NCBI GenBank assembly: GCA_034430115.1
Contig: DAOUFG010000021.1
Coordinates: forward strand, 62,001 to 126,000
Direction: 5' to 3'
Source of the DNA: CAIXPS01 sp034430115
GTDB lineage: Bacteria > Chloroflexota > Anaerolineae > J036 > Brachytrichaceae
Length of the DNA: 64,000 nucleotides
A program made the position numbers and the translations under genes. Positions 62,762-64,000 of the stretch are shown piece after piece. Below the pieces are notes generated by a model, which worked only from the letters and a program-made list of their open reading frames with translations, was not told where the DNA came from and searched no databases. The first letter of the stretch is position 1. Each line of letters begins with the position of its first letter.

Positions 62762-62982
62762 GGTACCCAACCCACAACCAGGCAACGGATTCATCCGATG
62801 CTGATCCATGCTGCCACTCGTGGCCGCGAATCCATCGGGCTGATGCGCCACCTATCGGCCCTGCCAGCGCTTGGACGAATGAAAACACGCGCAACAGGTA
62901 TGGAGCCATCCAAAGCATCTGTTCCAAGAGCTTATTGTCGTTCGCAGGTTACTTTTCCGAAGGCTTCCACGCACTTCCATTT

Positions 62983-63021
62983 GGTTGACATTTTGTCATT
63001 TATCAGCTAGATTTGTCAACC
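62983..63021 (+). promoter_or_regulatory. promoter with overlapping operator of the XRE-ImmA gene
   Basis: -35 TTGACA (62985-62990), 17-nt spacer, -10 TAGATT (63008-63013). The -35 lies inside GGTTGACA, whose exact inverted copy TGTCAACC sits at 63014-63021, right after the -10. A second TGACA-TTT-TGTCA palindrome (62986-62998) follows the -35. This is the layout of an autoregulated XRE promoter. Confidence 0.78.
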
Positions 63022-63062
63022 GGACAGAAATAAATCTTCCTCGATTTACCCTGGAGGAGTCT

Positions 63063-64000
63063 ATGAACAGCCAGCGACTTAAGCAATTACGTCTGGCACG
63101 CGGTTTTTCACTGGAAGAGCTCGCCGCACAGATGGGCGGCATCGTGACAAAACAAGCCCTCTCGAAATACGAACTGGACAAGGATACGCCTTCTCCAAGA
63201 GTGCTCGATAGGCTGGCGGCGGCACTGGGTGTGAAAGCCATACGCCTTTTGGACGAACCAACAACCCATGTGGAATTCATCGCCTACCGCAAACATTCAC
63301 GCATGGGGAAACATGCGCAACAACAATTGGAGAGCCACATCCAATTGGCGCTGGAAAATCGCTTGCGGCTACAAATGCTGACACAGCCTGAGATCGGCCT
63401 TGATCTGCCTGCTCCTGGGAACCCAGTGACGTCAGCAGAAGAAGCAGAACAGGTGGCAGAAGCGCTACGCCAATATTGGGAGCTGGGGCGTGATGCCATA
63501 CCCTGCGTCACCGATGTCCTTGAAAGTCATCACGTTCACGTTGTTGAAGTGGATACGAATACAGATTTCGACGGGCTTTCAGCAATTGCGCAAGAGCATG
63601 AGCATTTTGTTGCCGCGGCGGTCATCACACGCTCCGGGACACCGGGTGAGCGACAACGCTTCAATCTGTGCCACGAACTGGGGCACCTGCTATTAAAAGC
63701 AGATGATGATAAACTCGCAGAGAAGGCCGCTCATCGCTTTGCGGGTGCATTTTTAGCACCACAAGATACACTCAAGCACGCAATAGGCAACCAGCGTATG
63801 TTCATCCAGTTGGAAGAACTACTCTTATTGAAGGGGCAGTTTGGCATGAGCGCGCAGGCGCTGCTCCACCGCATGCGTGATCTGCAAATCATCACCGAAT
63901 CCTATTACAAACAATGGTGCATCGACATCAACCAGCACGGATGGCGCACCAATGAACCGGATGCATTGCCTCACGAACAATCAATCTGGCTGCGCCAACA
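63063..64000 (+). CDS. XRE-family HTH regulator fused to ImmA/IrrE metallopeptidase (cut by window end)
   Basis: At least 312 codons; no stop before the window ends. The N-terminal ~65 residues are an XRE HTH (RLKQLRLARGFSLEELAAQ, then KQALSKYELDKDTPSPRVL). From residue ~130 a peptidase M78 domain follows, with the zinc motif HELGH in FNLCHELGHLLL and a downstream Glu in KAAHRFAGAFLAP. In mobile elements (ICEBs1) and IrrE/DdrO systems, such peptidases cut a repressor to derepress genes. Fused forms often pair with a toxin or stress gene just downstream. ATG 63063 follows GGAGGAG. The operator at 62983-63021 suggests autoregulation. Confidence 0.9.
   Translation, partial: MNSQRLKQLRLARGFSLEELAAQMGGIVTKQALSKYELDKDTPSPRVLDRLAAALGVKAIRLLDEPTTHVEFIAYRKHSRMGKHAQQQLESHIQLALENRLRLQMLTQPEIGLDLPAPGNPVTSAEEAEQVAEALRQYWELGRDAIPCVTDVLESHHVHVVEVDTNTDFDGLSAIAQEHEHFVAAAVITRSGTPGERQRFNLCHELGHLLLKADDDKLAEKAAHRFAGAFLAPQDTLKHAIGNQRMFIQLEELLLLKGQFGMSAQALLHRMRDLQIITESYYKQWCIDINQHGWRTNEPDALPHEQSIWLRQ

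Overview
The window is gene-dense, GC-rich bacterial chromosome with genes on both strands. It most likely comes from a heterotrophic member of the Chloroflexota (Anaerolineae-like). That placement is an inference from the gene families (group III-like PFK, VanW with PG-binding domains, GT39-type membrane proteins with a C-terminal beta domain, DUF4129/DUF4350, plant-polysaccharide hydrolases), from mixed leadered and leaderless starts, and from short dispersed heptad repeats. No 16S or marker phylogeny was possible, and I found no rRNA or tRNA gene by eye.

Layout. 1-5.3 kb: an ECF sigma factor with a repeat-containing partner, 6-phosphofructokinase, and a GT39-like membrane glycosyltransferase. 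5.3-9 kb: a heterodimeric ABC exporter with one degenerate ATP site. 9-13.3 kb: a secreted CAP-domain protein and a GH2 glycosidase. 13.4-15 kb: an AT-richer three-gene operon ending in a Doc/Fic toxin. 15.2-18.5 kb: mgtA behind a textbook Mg2+ M-box riboswitch, with an intrinsic terminator, a consensus promoter and a further 300-nt leader. 18.5-22.2 kb: a duplicated-domain lipoprotein, a phytoene/squalene synthase and a broken FAD desaturase-like gene. 22.3-26.2 kb: small proteins, a TPR protein, a GNAT, a secreted SH3 protein and a DsbA-like thiol oxidoreductase. 26.3-33 kb: lysine 2,3-aminomutase, a zinc-ribbon membrane protein, two M42 aminopeptidases, a four-helix-bundle (IVP) gene framed by perfect inverted repeats, and a GH10-like enzyme. 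33-36.5 kb: an AT-richer pair, a large STAND-type NTPase with 120-bp tandem TPR repeats and a small partner; this is the best candidate for an undescribed conflict or defence system. 36.6-46.3 kb: a DUF6259 glycosidase-like protein, a VanW protein, an overlapping citrate synthase-KDPG/KHG aldolase pair, a DUF4129-DUF4350 pair and a lipoprotein. 46.3-46.7 kb: an intergenic region rich in palindromes. 46.7-60 kb: housekeeping genes (lon, folC, purH, guaB, pgk, mnmA, folD, fchA) with a TumE-like toxin-antitoxin candidate between purH and guaB. 60.3-64 kb: GH31 alpha-xylosidase, then an XRE-ImmA protein cut by the window end, with a clear autoregulatory operator.

How the genes fit together. GH2, GH10-like, DUF6259 and GH31 enzymes, with KDPG aldolase, PFK and PGK, indicate use of hemicellulose or xyloglucan sugars. 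folC, folD and fchA serve one-carbon/folate metabolism, and purH uses that folate pool while feeding guaB. Selfish or conflict modules (Doc operon, STAND pair, TumE-like pair, XRE-ImmA, inverted-repeat-framed IVP gene) are scattered among the metabolic genes. Several genes (22848, 28529, 40904, 43045, 50909) have a -10 hexamer only 6-10 nt before the start codon, implying leaderless mRNAs.
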